Source of the DNA: Streptomyces lydicus
GTDB lineage: Bacteria; Actinomycetota; Actinomycetes; Streptomycetales; Streptomycetaceae
DNA: 64,000 nucleotides
NCBI RefSeq assembly: GCF_000717345.1
Contig: NZ_JNZA01000012.1
Span: forward strand, 287,828 to 351,827
Direction: 5' to 3'
How positions within the stretch are numbered: position 1 is the first letter of the stretch; each line of letters starts with the position of its first letter. The notes beneath the pieces were generated by a model that saw nothing but the letters and a program-made list of their open reading frames with translations, was not told the DNA's origin and searched no databases. A program made the translations under genes and the position numbers. Positions 17,818 through 26,775 of the stretch are shown here, piece after piece.

Positions 17818-18592
17818 GAGCGATCTGTTCCGGCTCGACACCGGCACCGGCCAACCACTTGTCCTGCTGCACGGCGGCTTCCTGGACCACAGGATGTGGG
17901 ACGACCAAATCCCTGCCTTAGCGACGCGATATCGCGTCATCGCGCCGGACGCCCGCGGCCACGGGCAGTCCGTCAACGCCATCGCACCCTTCCGGCACAC
18001 CGACGACCTCGCCGCGCTCCTGCGTCACCTGGGCACCGGCCCGGCGATCCTGGTGGGCGTCTCCATGGGGGCCGGCATCGCGGTCGACACCGCGCTGGAA
18101 CACCCGGACCTGGTCAGCGCCCTGGTCGTCAGCGGAGCTGGAACCAGCGAGCCGTACTTCACCGACCCCTGGACCACTCAAACCTGGGCCGCGTGGCACT
18201 CCGCGATGGCCGCCGGGGACCTGGACGCCTCGGTCGAGGCGTTCACCCTCTTCGCTGCGGGCCCGCACCGCCACCTCGACGACCTCGACCCCCAAGTCGT
18301 CGGCCACCTCCGCCGGATGACGCGGGGCACCCTGTCCAAGCACACCGCCGACGAGCCCAACCTGCTCCTGCCGGTCCGCGACACCTGGAGTCGCATCGCC
18401 CGGATCGACGTGCCTGTGCTGGCCCTCAACGGCGCCATCGATTCGCCCGACCACCTCGGCATGGCCGAACGGCTCGCCCGCACCGTCGCCAACGGCCGAG
18501 CCCTCTCGATCGACGGCACCGCGCACTACCCCAACATGGAACGCCCGGACATCTTCAACAAGGCACTCGAAGACTTCCTGCCCACCTCGTGA
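17816..18592 (+). CDS. Alpha/beta-hydrolase fold protein
   Basis: 258 residues from ATG 17816. Core motifs: oxyanion segment LLHGGFLDHRMW, DARGHGQS, nucleophile elbow GVSMGAG (Ser), acid near NGAIDSPDH and the C-terminal His in DGTAHYPNME. This is the esterase/haloperoxidase/lactonase branch; substrate unknown. The start codon overlaps the third MarR half-site, so repressor binding could block both transcription and initiation. A 9-bp hairpin follows. Confidence 0.9.
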   Translation: MSDLFRLDTGTGQPLVLLHGGFLDHRMWDDQIPALATRYRVIAPDARGHGQSVNAIAPFRHTDDLAALLRHLGTGPAILVGVSMGAGIAVDTALEHPDLVSALVVSGAGTSEPYFTDPWTTQTWAAWHSAMAAGDLDASVEAFTLFAAGPHRHLDDLDPQVVGHLRRMTRGTLSKHTADEPNLLLPVRDTWSRIARIDVPVLALNGAIDSPDHLGMAERLARTVANGRALSIDGTAHYPNMERPDIFNKALEDFLPTS

Positions 18593-18631
18593 CCGTGTCC
18601 CCGGCTCCTCGGCCTCACGGTCATCGATCGT

Positions 18632-18653
18632 CGACAGCTGACGACAGCTGTCG
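18632..18653. terminator. Stem-loop after the hydrolase gene
   Basis: Perfect 9-bp arms CGACAGCTG/CAGCTGTCG with a 4-nt loop, between convergent genes. Confidence 0.6.
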
Positions 18654-18789
18654 GGCCACCGCTGCCCGTGGTAACGAGCAGCGGGGCCCATCGGCTCAGG
18701 CGGTCGTGCGTACGCGCACCTTCGAGGGCCTGTTGATCGGTGCCTCCCGAAGCCCGCGCGCCGGACGCCCGGGTACGCCGGCGGTCCGG

Positions 18790-19143
18790 TCAGGGGCCCG
18801 TGTCACCCGGGTGGGAGCAGAGACCGCCGTGATAGTTGCTGTCGTACCAGGCTCCCGTTGCGTCGTAGTCCAGGACGGTACGGCCCGGCCCGACGCAGCG
18901 GTGGTACTTGCCTCGCGCCCAGCGCGTCACCTGGATCCAGACGTTGGTGTTGGTGGCGCAGTGCTCGTAGAAGGCGTGCTCACCGCTGGAGCCCTTGTTC
19001 CAGCCGCAGGCGTTGATCTTCTCCGGAGCGGCAGCCGTCGCCGGGGCGGCCACGGAACAGGCCAGGACGCCGGCCAGTGCCGCAGCCGCCAGACCGAGGC
19101 GAAGGCGTGCATGCTGCCTGCCGGTTGATCCGCGAAACGTCAT
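18790..19143 (-). CDS. Small secreted cysteine-containing protein
   Basis: 117 residues from an ATG preceded by ACAGGGAGAG. Signal peptide about 1-38 (basic start, LGLAAAALAGVLACSVAAPATAAA). The mature domain of about 80 residues has four cysteines (NACGWNKG, YEHCAT, HRCVGPGRTVL, GLCSHPG) and is compact and aromatic-rich. It resembles the short secreted Streptomyces proteins carried near secondary-metabolite or resistance genes, but I cannot assign a function. The gene is monocistronic. Confidence 0.75.
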   Translation of the reverse strand: MTFRGSTGRQHARLRLGLAAAALAGVLACSVAAPATAAAPEKINACGWNKGSSGEHAFYEHCATNTNVWIQVTRWARGKYHRCVGPGRTVLDYDATGAWYDSNYHGGLCSHPGDTGP

Positions 19144-19292
19144 GTTCTCTCCCTGTCGTTGGGAAGGCTGGCTGATGCCGGGGGCGCCAGCCGGGCGTCG
19201 CGAACATAGCGGACTCAAGCCCTTGAAGTCGGACGAAGGGGAGAAAGGCATCCGTACGGGGAGTACCGCACGGCGGCGAGCGGACGTGGAGC

Positions 19293-20144
19293 CTAGGGGC
19301 CGTCCGAGGGGCCGGGGTGCTCGACGTACTGGAGTACTCCGCCGGCCACGAAGCACGCGGCGCCGGTGAGAGTGCCCCAGTTGGTGACGGCGACGTTGAC
19401 CTGGGTGCCGGTGCGGGGATTGGCGAAGTCGGCGATGGCCGAGACCATGAACAGCGCCGAGCCGAGCTGGTTGACGGCTGCGATCCACCAGCCCAGCTCA
19501 CGCGGCCGCAGTCGGAGCGGGCCATGGCTCACCTCGACGAGCGCGAGGTGCCCGGAGACCAGGAACAGCAGGCAGCCGATGACGTCCGGCGCCCAGATGA
19601 GCCGGTTGGTCTGCTGGACGGTCAGGCCCTGGAGGAACGAGTCGAGCAGATTGATGCCGAACTCCAGGGTTCCCACGAACAGGACGAACGTCGTCAGCCA
19701 GTCGATCTGCAGGGGCTCGTAGCTCCACCATCGCCAGCGACGGGTCTCCAGCGTGCCGGCGTCGCCACCCCGGCGGGGCGCGTTCACGGTCTGCAGCAGC
19801 GAGGCGTAGGCACCGGTGTTGAAGAACAGTCCGCCCACGAAGTAGATCGTGGCGCTTTCCAGCGGATTGCCGGACCCGAACTGGGAGACCGCGGCGCCGA
19901 GGACGAAGAGCGCCCCGCCGATCGTGAACGCCGTCGCGACCACGGTGTTCAGGATGCGCAGCCGCCGCAGCCCCTGCGCGTCGGCGTGCCGTGTGGTCTC
20001 GGTCGCGTCCCGCCGGATGGTCAGGGCACCGCGCTTGCGTGCGGTCCGCGACTCCCAAACCGAGGTGACGTCCGCGGTGAGGCGGTGGGTGAGTCGCGTG
20101 GTGAACGGTCCGGCGCCCTCGGCGCGCTCCTCGGTCTGGGCCAC
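19293..20144 (-). CDS. YrhK-like multi-spanning membrane protein
   Basis: 283 residues. After a basic cytosolic N-terminus (1-75) there are about six membrane helices: 76-98, 107-130, 160-182, 195-215, 228-250, 258-278. The helix pairs with GGALFVLGA...IYFVGGLFFNTGAY and GTLTGAACFVAGG match the YrhK-type two-helix repeat. No catalytic or transport motif. Function unknown in all members I know of. Confidence 0.8.
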   Translation of the reverse strand: MAQTEERAEGAGPFTTRLTHRLTADVTSVWESRTARKRGALTIRRDATETTRHADAQGLRRLRILNTVVATAFTIGGALFVLGAAVSQFGSGNPLESATIYFVGGLFFNTGAYASLLQTVNAPRRGGDAGTLETRRWRWWSYEPLQIDWLTTFVLFVGTLEFGINLLDSFLQGLTVQQTNRLIWAPDVIGCLLFLVSGHLALVEVSHGPLRLRPRELGWWIAAVNQLGSALFMVSAIADFANPRTGTQVNVAVTNWGTLTGAACFVAGGVLQYVEHPGPSDGP

Positions 20145-20328
20145 GCGCCGAGCCTATGACGCCAGCGGTCCCGGACACGGCCCGCCGGGCTCGGCCGGGG
20201 CCCTGTTCACCGTAGCGAGCGACATGACCCCTCTATGCGTATCCCGCGGGGTGCCACCGGAACTCACCGGGCGGGCCGAGTGCCAGCGAAGTTGTTTGTG
20301 TGCCGCGTGTGGGGGCAGACGACTGTTG

Positions 20329-20362
20329 GTCCCCGGCTGATCTCCCCCGTTCAGCCGGGGAC
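20329..20362. repeat. Dispersed hairpin element, copy 1
   Basis: 12-bp perfect arms GTCCCCGGCTGA/TCAGCCGGGGAC around the 10-nt loop TCTCCCCCGT. A second copy at 58578 has the same loop and a compensatory change at the loop-closing pair. The 75 bp before both copies are also loosely alike. It sits between a membrane-protein gene and a VOC gene transcribed away from each other, so it is not simply a terminator for either. Confidence 0.7.
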
Positions 20363-20461
20363 TTCTGCTGCCGAGGGCGGGGAACACGGGAACACGGTCC
20401 GCTGCGCACGGGTGGTCCTTTGACGCTGCGGCCCGGGGCCAACGCGTTGGACCATGAGCGG

Positions 20462-20917
20462 ATGACTGCCTTCTACCATGTGTGCTTCGCGGTTCCGGAC
20501 ATCGAGCGGGCGATGCAGGACTTCCAGCGGACGGCCGGGGTCGAGTGGAGTGAGCCTGCGGCAGGCAAGCTCGGCGAGTGGGACTACCGGATCGCCTTCA
20601 CCCGAGGTGGCCCGCCGTTCATCGAGTTGATCGAGGGGCCTGCCGGCAGTCCGTGGGATGCGTCAGCGGGAGCCAGGTTCGATCACTTGGGCTTCTGGTC
20701 CGGCGATGTCGAGCAGGGCTCCCGGCGCCTGGAGAACGATGGCCTGCCCGTGGACTTCTCCGGCTGCCCCCATGGCCGACCGTTTGCCTATCACCGCATG
20801 GACAGCATCGGCGCCCGCGTCGAACTGGTCGATGTGAGTCTGCAAGCGGGCTTTCTCGACCGGTGGCATCCCGGTGGGAAGCCGATGCCGTTCATCGACG
20901 AGATATCTGAAGGCTGA
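20462..20917 (+). CDS. VOC-superfamily (glyoxalase-like) protein
   Basis: 151 residues from MTAFYHVCFAVPDIE. Contains His6 in YHVCF, the central FDHLGFW metal-type motif and the C-terminal ARVELVD strand typical of the paired beta-alpha-beta-beta-beta modules of VOC proteins, here closest to the glyoxalase_4/methylmalonyl-CoA-epimerase-like branch. A long open frame upstream of this ATG covers the hairpin element and is not coding. Substrate unknown. Confidence 0.88.
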   Translation: MTAFYHVCFAVPDIERAMQDFQRTAGVEWSEPAAGKLGEWDYRIAFTRGGPPFIELIEGPAGSPWDASAGARFDHLGFWSGDVEQGSRRLENDGLPVDFSGCPHGRPFAYHRMDSIGARVELVDVSLQAGFLDRWHPGGKPMPFIDEISEG

Positions 20918-21008
20918 GTTTCCACCAACTGGGGCTGAGCGCTTCGGTTGGCGGGATGCGCCGACGGAAGCGCTCAGCTGTTCGGGCCTCGCCTCGCGCG
21001 CTGACCGC

Positions 21009-21818
21009 TCAGGCGTGCCACAGTGTCGCGGTGGCGATCTCCAGGAAGTCGCGCAGTAGCTTCTCGCGACGGTCAGCGGCAACGGCCAGGCAGGTCTCGA
21101 GCTCCGGGACGTCTGTGACGGGGATGTTGACGAGGTCGGGGCGGGAGTAGGACCGCGCGACGCTCAGCGGGATGAGCGCGATGCCGTGGCCTGAGGCGAC
21201 GAGCTCGAACTTCTCCTCAAGCGACGACGTCCGTCGATTCGGCACGTCGAGCATCCGCTCGGCGTCAAGGTCTGCGGTGGTGAGCTCCTGTCGACCCGCC
21301 AGGGGGTGTGCCACGGGCATGCAGGCAACCCTGGGGTCGTGACCGATGGGAATGACGCGTAAGCCGGACTCATCGAACGGCCTGCGCAGGTACCCGACTT
21401 GGGCGCGACCGTCGCGTAGCGGCTGGTCCTGCTCCCACCAGCGCGCCGGGACGACGTCGATCTCGACGTCCGCGTGGCGCGACGTGAACGCCCGGATTGC
21501 TTCCGCCACAGGCAGCCCCGGGGAGAAGGCGACCGCGAGCCGTTGGACGCCCTGATCGACGTCGTGGACGCGCCGGACCGCGGCGCCGATCGACGGGAGG
21601 ATCTGCTGCGCCTCCACGTAGAGCTGTTTACCGGCGGGGGTCAGCTCCACACTGCGGGTGGTCCGCACGAGCAATGTGCAGCCCAACTCCTGCTCCAGAG
21701 ACTTGACTTGGCGGCTGAGCACCGGCTGGGCGATGTAGAGCTGTTCCGCCGCCCGGCCGAAGTGCCGGTGCTCGGCCACCGCGGCGAAGTAGCGGAGCTT
21801 GCGCAGATCGAGATCCAT
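21009..21818 (-). CDS. LysR-family transcriptional regulator
   Basis: 269 residues, slightly short for the family because the effector domain lacks the last strand-helix. HTH in residues 1-62 (FGRAAEQLYIAQPVLSRQVKSLE). Divergent from the NmrA/SDR pair beginning at 21886, with an ATACC-N5-GGTAT dyad touching its own start codon. Probably autoregulatory and the controller of that operon. Confidence 0.93.
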   Translation of the reverse strand: MDLDLRKLRYFAAVAEHRHFGRAAEQLYIAQPVLSRQVKSLEQELGCTLLVRTTRSVELTPAGKQLYVEAQQILPSIGAAVRRVHDVDQGVQRLAVAFSPGLPVAEAIRAFTSRHADVEIDVVPARWWEQDQPLRDGRAQVGYLRRPFDESGLRVIPIGHDPRVACMPVAHPLAGRQELTTADLDAERMLDVPNRRTSSLEEKFELVASGHGIALIPLSVARSYSRPDLVNIPVTDVPELETCLAVAADRREKLLRDFLEIATATLWHA

Positions 21819-21831
21819 ACCCTGAAGGTAT
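21817..21831. promoter_or_regulatory. LysR-type operator
   Basis: ATACC-N5-GGTAT, the same five-base arms and spacer as the core of the site at 2760-2778. It overlaps the LysR start codon by two bases. A further GGTAT lies 14 bp downstream at about 21845. Confidence 0.55.
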
Positions 21832-21885
21832 CAATGGTCGAGAAGGGTATTGGACGCCGCGAACGGCCGGCCCGAGACTCGACGC

Positions 21886-22782
21886 ATGATCGTCATTACC
21901 ACTCCCACCGGCCAGATCGGCGGCCGGCTCCTGCAGATCCTCCTCGACGGGACCCGCACGCGCGACGAAGAGCTGCGCGTCATCGTGCGCGACCCCGGCA
22001 GACTCCCCGACGGGATCCGCGCCCGCGTCGATGTCGTCACCGGCTCGCACGGCGACGCCGAAGTCGTCGACCGGGCCTTCGACGGCGCGGACGCCGTCTT
22101 CTGGCTGGTTCCGTCAAACCCCCGCGAAGCGAGTCTGGACGCCATGTACTCCGGCTTCACCCGCGCCGCCGCGAAGGCGTTCACGACCCATCGAGTCGGA
22201 CACGTCGTCGGCGTCTCCGCACTCGGCCGCGGCACCCCCGTCGCCGGCCGCGCCGGGCATGTGACGGCGTCGCTGGCCATGGACGACCTCATCGCGAGTA
22301 CGGGGGTGGCTTACCGGGCGCTCGCCAACCCGACGTTCTTCGACAATCTGCTGTGGCAGGTGGCTTCGCTCCGCGACAACGGTGTGTTCACCGGTACCGA
22401 GGCCGCCGACCGCAAGGCGCCGACGGCCGCCACCCGGGACATCGCCGCGGCCGCCGCCGGCCTGCTGCTCGACCGCTCGTGGACGGGGACGGGCGAGGTC
22501 CCGGTGCTGGGCCCCGAGGACCTTTCGCCGAACGACCTGGCGCGCATCATGTCCGAAGTGCTCGGCCGCCCGATCCGCTACGAGCGGCAGACGCTCGACG
22601 CATTCGGCACCGCACTCGCCGGACGCGGCGTCGGGGACGCGCTCGTGCAGGGCTACCTCGACATGATGCGCGCCAAGGACGAAGGGCTCGACGAGCGGGT
22701 GCGGCGCACCCCGCAGACCGCGAGCCCGACGACCTTCCGCGAGTGGTGTGAGCAGGTCCTCAAGCCGGCGGTCCAGGCATGA
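21886..22782 (+). CDS. NmrA-like NAD(P)-binding reductase
   Basis: 298 residues from MIVITTPTGQIGG (Rossmann Gly-rich TPTGQIGG; atypical SDR). Further landmarks: DAVFWLVPSNPREA, HVVGVSALGRG, YRALANPTFFDN. Atypical SDRs of the NmrA/HSCARG and quinone-reductase type sense or reduce NADPH-linked substrates. The stop overlaps the next gene's start (ATGA), so the two are co-translated; both are divergent from the LysR gene. Confidence 0.9.
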   Translation: MIVITTPTGQIGGRLLQILLDGTRTRDEELRVIVRDPGRLPDGIRARVDVVTGSHGDAEVVDRAFDGADAVFWLVPSNPREASLDAMYSGFTRAAAKAFTTHRVGHVVGVSALGRGTPVAGRAGHVTASLAMDDLIASTGVAYRALANPTFFDNLLWQVASLRDNGVFTGTEAADRKAPTAATRDIAAAAAGLLLDRSWTGTGEVPVLGPEDLSPNDLARIMSEVLGRPIRYERQTLDAFGTALAGRGVGDALVQGYLDMMRAKDEGLDERVRRTPQTASPTTFREWCEQVLKPAVQA

Positions 22783-23468
22783 GCACCGGGACCGCTCTCA
22801 TCGTCGGGGCGTCCCGGGCCCTCGGGCTCGGCCTGGCCACCGAGTACGCAGGCCGGGGCTGGGACGTCATCGGGACCGTCCGGGGCGATCGGCGCACCGG
22901 TCTCCACGACCTGGCCGAGGCATCCGGCGGTCGGGTCACCGTCGAGTCGCTGGACATGACGAAGCCGGAGGAGATCGATGCACTGCGCGAACGGCTGGCG
23001 GAGCGCACCCTCGACCTGCTGTTCGTCAATGCCGCCGTCACAAGGGGAAACATTCCCGTCGGCGAGGTCCCGACGGAGATGTTCGTCGAGGTCATGGTCA
23101 CCAATGCGCTCAGCCCGATGCGCGTGATCGAGTCCTTCCGCTCGCTGGTCGCGCCGACCGGGACCATCGGCGTCATGTCCTCGCGCCAAGGCAGTCTGGC
23201 CTTGAACACCCGCGGCGGTCAGGACGTCTACCGCGCCAGCAAGTCCGCCCTGAACCAGCTGATGCGCAGCTACGCCGCCCGGTACGCCGACGCCTCGCAC
23301 ACGCTGCTGCTCATGTGCCCCGGCCATGTCCGCACCGAACTCGGGGGGCCGGACGCACCGTTGACCATCGACCAGTCCATCCCGGGCGTGGCGGACACGA
23401 TCGACCGCCATGGCGGCGAACCGGGCCTGAAGTTCCTCAACTACCAGGACCAGCCCGTGCCCTGGTAG
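22779..23468 (+). CDS. Short-chain dehydrogenase/reductase
   Basis: 229 residues. Cofactor motif GASRALGLGLA at 9-19, NAAVTRG (NAG-type motif), catalytic Ser in VMSSRQGS and the YRASK Tyr-x-x-x-Lys. Classical SDR of the C-factor/sepiapterin-reductase-like branch. ATGA-coupled to the NmrA-like gene, forming a two-enzyme operon under LysR control. Substrate unknown. Confidence 0.92.
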   Translation: MSTGTALIVGASRALGLGLATEYAGRGWDVIGTVRGDRRTGLHDLAEASGGRVTVESLDMTKPEEIDALRERLAERTLDLLFVNAAVTRGNIPVGEVPTEMFVEVMVTNALSPMRVIESFRSLVAPTGTIGVMSSRQGSLALNTRGGQDVYRASKSALNQLMRSYAARYADASHTLLLMCPGHVRTELGGPDAPLTIDQSIPGVADTIDRHGGEPGLKFLNYQDQPVPW

Positions 23469-23643
23469 CAGTCGTGGGAGTGACCTCCCCAGCCTGCTCC
23501 CCGGCCCGGCATCGGGCCCGGTCCCGTGACCCGGTAGGCCGTTGAGGCAGGCCGGCCACTCCCTGGCGCACCCGCCTGCCGGAGGAACGATCACCGTAGG
23601 TGTCAGCGCGAGGCCAGAGGGGTGCCGGTGACGGGTGAGCGGG

Positions 23644-24351
23644 TCAGGCGAGGTCGAGCAGCTGTTCGTAGAAGCCGCCGAAGCCCCGTTCCCGGTCGAC
23701 CAGATGGAGTTCAAGGATCCAGTGGCAGGTCCGGCCCGCGCGGTTCGTGCGGCGCAGGACGGTGTCGTTCTCCGGGGTGATGTACGACTCGGCCTTGGCT
23801 CCGTCGTTCCTCTCGTGCGGGAACTCGCCGACGAGGTGGCCGGTGTGCCAGGTCCCGATGGTCCAGCCGGCTGCCGTCGCCAGCCGCTCGACCTCGGCGT
23901 ACAGCTGCCGGCCGGTGATGTCCGGACGCGCGGCGAAGAAGGCGCGTCCGGCGTCGAAGAGGCGCGGCAGGTCCTGGAGCAGGCGCTGCTTGTGCGGGTC
24001 GTCGCCGAAGACGTACGTGCGGCCGAAGTCCGCCTCGTACTCCTCGAAGATCGGGCCGAAGTCGGCGAAGGCGACATCGTCGGACCCGATGACCCGGTCC
24101 GGTGGATTGTCCTGGTAGGGGCGGAGGGTGTTGGGTCCGGAGCGGATGATCCGCTTGTGCCAGTGCTTGGTGGTGCCGAACATCTCGTTGGCGAGGTCGC
24201 GAATCTGGTCGCTGACCTCGCGCTCGCCCCGGCCGGGCGCCACCAGCCCGCGCGTCTCCACTTCGGCGAAAAGTGCGATGGCCTTTTCCTGAGCCGCAAC
24301 CAGCCCCTCGACTCGCCGCGTTTCCGGCACATCCGGTGTCTGTTCTGTCAC
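23644..24351 (-). CDS. M24-family metallopeptidase (pita-bread fold)
   Basis: 235 residues, the size of the catalytic domain alone without the N-terminal domain of aminopeptidase P. Expected metal ligands are in place: Asp97 (FADFGP), Asp108 (ADFGRTY), His172 (GHLVGEFPHE), Glu214 (WILELHLVD) and Glu229 (GGFYEQLL). Family members are Xaa-Pro peptidases, creatinases or inactive ligand-binding relatives; the complete ligand set argues for an active dinuclear enzyme. Monocistronic and convergent with the SDR operon. Confidence 0.9.
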   Translation of the reverse strand: MTEQTPDVPETRRVEGLVAAQEKAIALFAEVETRGLVAPGRGEREVSDQIRDLANEMFGTTKHWHKRIIRSGPNTLRPYQDNPPDRVIGSDDVAFADFGPIFEEYEADFGRTYVFGDDPHKQRLLQDLPRLFDAGRAFFAARPDITGRQLYAEVERLATAAGWTIGTWHTGHLVGEFPHERNDGAKAESYITPENDTVLRRTNRAGRTCHWILELHLVDRERGFGGFYEQLLDLA

Positions 24352-24960
24352 GAGCTCTTCCCTCCCGTGAGGACGCGCACTGCTCGGATCGGCTCAGCGG
24401 GGTGCCGATGCGCGCGCCTCGGCGTGTGCAGCTCCCGGTCGATTGTCGATCATCGCAATGCCACCTCCGCAGGTGCAAGGAGGTTCTTGCCCAGGCGTAC
24501 ACACAAGAGGGCGCCGGCCGAGGTCCGGCGCCGGCCTGTCACTACCTCCAATATCTGACGGCCCGTGTGCCAGCTGATTTGGGGTATTCACCAAGCAATT
24601 GCCAGGTGATTGTTCAATTCGAGCGGTAGATGCAGGATGGCAGGCAGACGTACCGGGGCGAGGGAGGCAGGTCGGATGCCGGACAGCGGGAACAGGGTGA
24701 AGTCCACGGGCAGCCATGGGGGATCGGCGTGTTCGCGCAGCCATTTTCCGGACCTGCACCCTCGCGCGGGCAGCGGCGAGTTCTGACCGGCGGCGAAAAG
24801 CCGTCTCGACACCGGCTGCGAACGATCCGGCGACGGCCAGGATGCGTTCCCAGCCTCTGGTCCCAGCAATTTCAAGGAATCCATGTGCGCCAACCGGCAC
24901 ACCGGCGACAGCGCATAAGGCTCCTCTTCCCCCATCCTGCTCACGAGGCGAGGTAAGGCC
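24352..24960. other. Intergenic region, no gene seen
   Basis: 608 bp between divergently oriented genes. GC drops around 24560-24630. Several short open frames exist on both strands, but they lack ribosome sites and domains. Likely holds the promoters for the M24 peptidase (minus) and the methyltransferase (plus), whose ATG has GAGGCGAGGTAAGG just upstream. No riboswitch fold was recognised. Confidence 0.5.
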
Positions 24961-25737
24961 ATGACCACACGCACCCAGGACGGCAGCGCCGGCGACGTCG
25001 ACTACGGCGCGTTCGGCGGCGGGTACTCCTCCTTCCGTCGGCCGGACGCGCGGATCGCGCGGTTCATCGCCGAGACCTTGGGCGACTCCCGGACGGTACT
25101 CAATGTCGGTGCCGGCGCCGGATCGTACGAGGGTGTGCTTCGTGCCGTGACGGCGGTCGAGCCCTCGGAGTCGATGCGTGCCCAGCGGCCGACGCAGCTC
25201 GCCCCGGCGATCGACGCCGTCGCCGAGGATCTGCCCTTCGCCGACGGGGAGTTCGACGGGGCGATGACGCTGTTCAGCGTGCACCAGTGGTCCGACGTCG
25301 AGGCCGGGCTGCGGGAGATGCGGCGCGTGACCCGTGGCCCGGTCGTCGTCCTCACCTGCGATCCCGACCTGGTACGGGGCTTTTGGCTGCACCGCTACGC
25401 GCCCGAAGTCCTCGACACCGAGGCCCGCCGCTACCCGCCGATCGAGCAGCTGACCGCCGCCCTGGGCGGCACCAGCACCCTCCAGACCGTACCCATACCC
25501 CTGGACTGCACCGACGGCTTCAACGAGGCGTACTACGGCCGCCCCGAGTTGCTGCTCGACCCGGCGGCCCGTCAGGCGTGTTCGGCCTGGAGTTTCGTCG
25601 ACGACCGTGTCCGCGAACACTTCGACGCGACCTTGCGCCACGACCTGGACTCCGGCGCCTGGGACGAAGAGTTCGGTCACCTGCGCAGCCAGCCGACGTA
25701 CGAGGGGGCTCTGGTCCTCGTCCGCGCGATCCCGTGA
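24961..25737 (+). CDS. Class I SAM-dependent methyltransferase
   Basis: 258 residues. Motif I VLNVGAGAGSYEG (SAM Gly loop), acidic end of strand 2 in TAVEPSESM, motif II-like EDLPFADGEFDGAMTLFSVHQW, then REMRRVTRGPVVVLT. This is the Methyltransf_11/UbiE-like branch acting on small molecules. The acceptor is not predictable; no biosynthetic genes are adjacent. Confidence 0.92.
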   Translation: MTTRTQDGSAGDVDYGAFGGGYSSFRRPDARIARFIAETLGDSRTVLNVGAGAGSYEGVLRAVTAVEPSESMRAQRPTQLAPAIDAVAEDLPFADGEFDGAMTLFSVHQWSDVEAGLREMRRVTRGPVVVLTCDPDLVRGFWLHRYAPEVLDTEARRYPPIEQLTAALGGTSTLQTVPIPLDCTDGFNEAYYGRPELLLDPAARQACSAWSFVDDRVREHFDATLRHDLDSGAWDEEFGHLRSQPTYEGALVLVRAIP

Positions 25738-25919
25738 GCGGCGCAGCAGCGTGCCATGACAATACGCGGCCCGGTGAACGGACGCTGCGAGGCATGGGAG
25801 CTGCCGGCGCCGAGGCGTAGGACACAGCTGCGGGGGCCGGTGCGACGCGGCTCAGGTCATCCGGCCGGCAGGACCAGCGGCGCCGGGCTGCCGGCTGTCC
25901 ATCCGGGAGGTGGGGATGA

Positions 25920-26339
25920 TCAGGCGGCGGCGAGGGAGACCTCCGTCGACTTGATCAGCGCGACGACGGAGGTGCCCGAGGCCAGCCCGAGGGCCTCGAC
26001 GGCGTCCTTGGTGATGGCAGCGGTCAGTTCGCCGCCCTCGACGGTGACCTTGACGGAGCCCATGGCGCCACCCGTCGTGACGTCGGCGACGGTGCCCGCG
26101 ATCTGGTTGCGGATGGAGATGCCCTCGACCGGGCCGGTAGCGAGCGCGACCTCGGTGGACTTCACCAGCGCCTTGACCGCAGAGCCCGCCGCCAGCCCCA
26201 GGTCCTTGACGGCATCGGTGGTGATCGCGGCGGTGATGTCCTGCCCACCGGCCAGGCGCACCTTCACCGAAGCCATGGCCTCACCGACGGCGACAGCGGT
26301 GACGGTACCGGGGAACTGGTTACGAATGGACATGCTCAT
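25920..26339 (-). CDS. Tandem Mop/TOBE molybdate-binding protein (di-molbindin)
   Basis: 139 residues; start MSMSIRNQF has GAGAGG ten bases upstream. Two Mop repeats, residues about 3-68 and 73-138, each beginning SIRNQ-x-x-GTV and containing an ITxDAVxxLGL-A-G-S/T segment and a VKSTEV/IKSTEV strand. Di-Mop proteins store or buffer molybdate or tungstate in the cytosol. No modABC transporter or molybdoenzyme gene is nearby, so this is a free-standing buffer gene. Confidence 0.92.
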   Translation of the reverse strand: MSMSIRNQFPGTVTAVAVGEAMASVKVRLAGGQDITAAITTDAVKDLGLAAGSAVKALVKSTEVALATGPVEGISIRNQIAGTVADVTTGGAMGSVKVTVEGGELTAAITKDAVEALGLASGTSVVALIKSTEVSLAAA

Positions 26340-26775
26340 GGATGGAACGCCTCTCAAAAGCCGAAATCGAAACCGCGGGCACCTGGGTGACCGGTATCAC
26401 GGCCGACTGTATCGGCGGGAAAACCCGGCCCGTGCTGACCGGGCCGCATGTGCCAACCGAATGCCCGCAACCTCATGGCGTATTCCAGGAGGCCCTGGAT
26501 GGCGGGATTTCTGAAGGGATATCCAGCGTTGATCTGGCCTTGCAACGCGACCCGAAACGAGGTGGGCTGACGATTCGCCACCCGGCGCAGTCCGCAACGC
26601 GGCTCACCCATTCGCCAGCGGCTGCATTCCCGTCCTTTCGGCAGGTCAGTCGAGCCCGTGGGGGAGCGGGCCAACTGCGCAACACGTCAGCCAGATGTAC
26701 GCCCCTGGCCTCCACTGAACGCCCTTATGGGGATCATGTGCCATATGCGACGCATCCCCTGACGAAAGGCATGTC
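26340..26775. other. Intergenic region, no convincing gene
   Basis: 435 bp with slightly lower GC than the flanks. Open frames exist on both strands (about 105-145 codons), but their translations are low-complexity or basic and match nothing I know. A weak AAAGGC ribosome site precedes the reductase at 26776. Confidence 0.45.

Noticed and set aside
24716..24964. An 82-codon plus-strand frame ahead of the methyltransferase
   Set aside because: Ser/Pro/Arg-rich translation, no ribosome site, and it overlaps the likely promoter and ribosome site of the methyltransferase.
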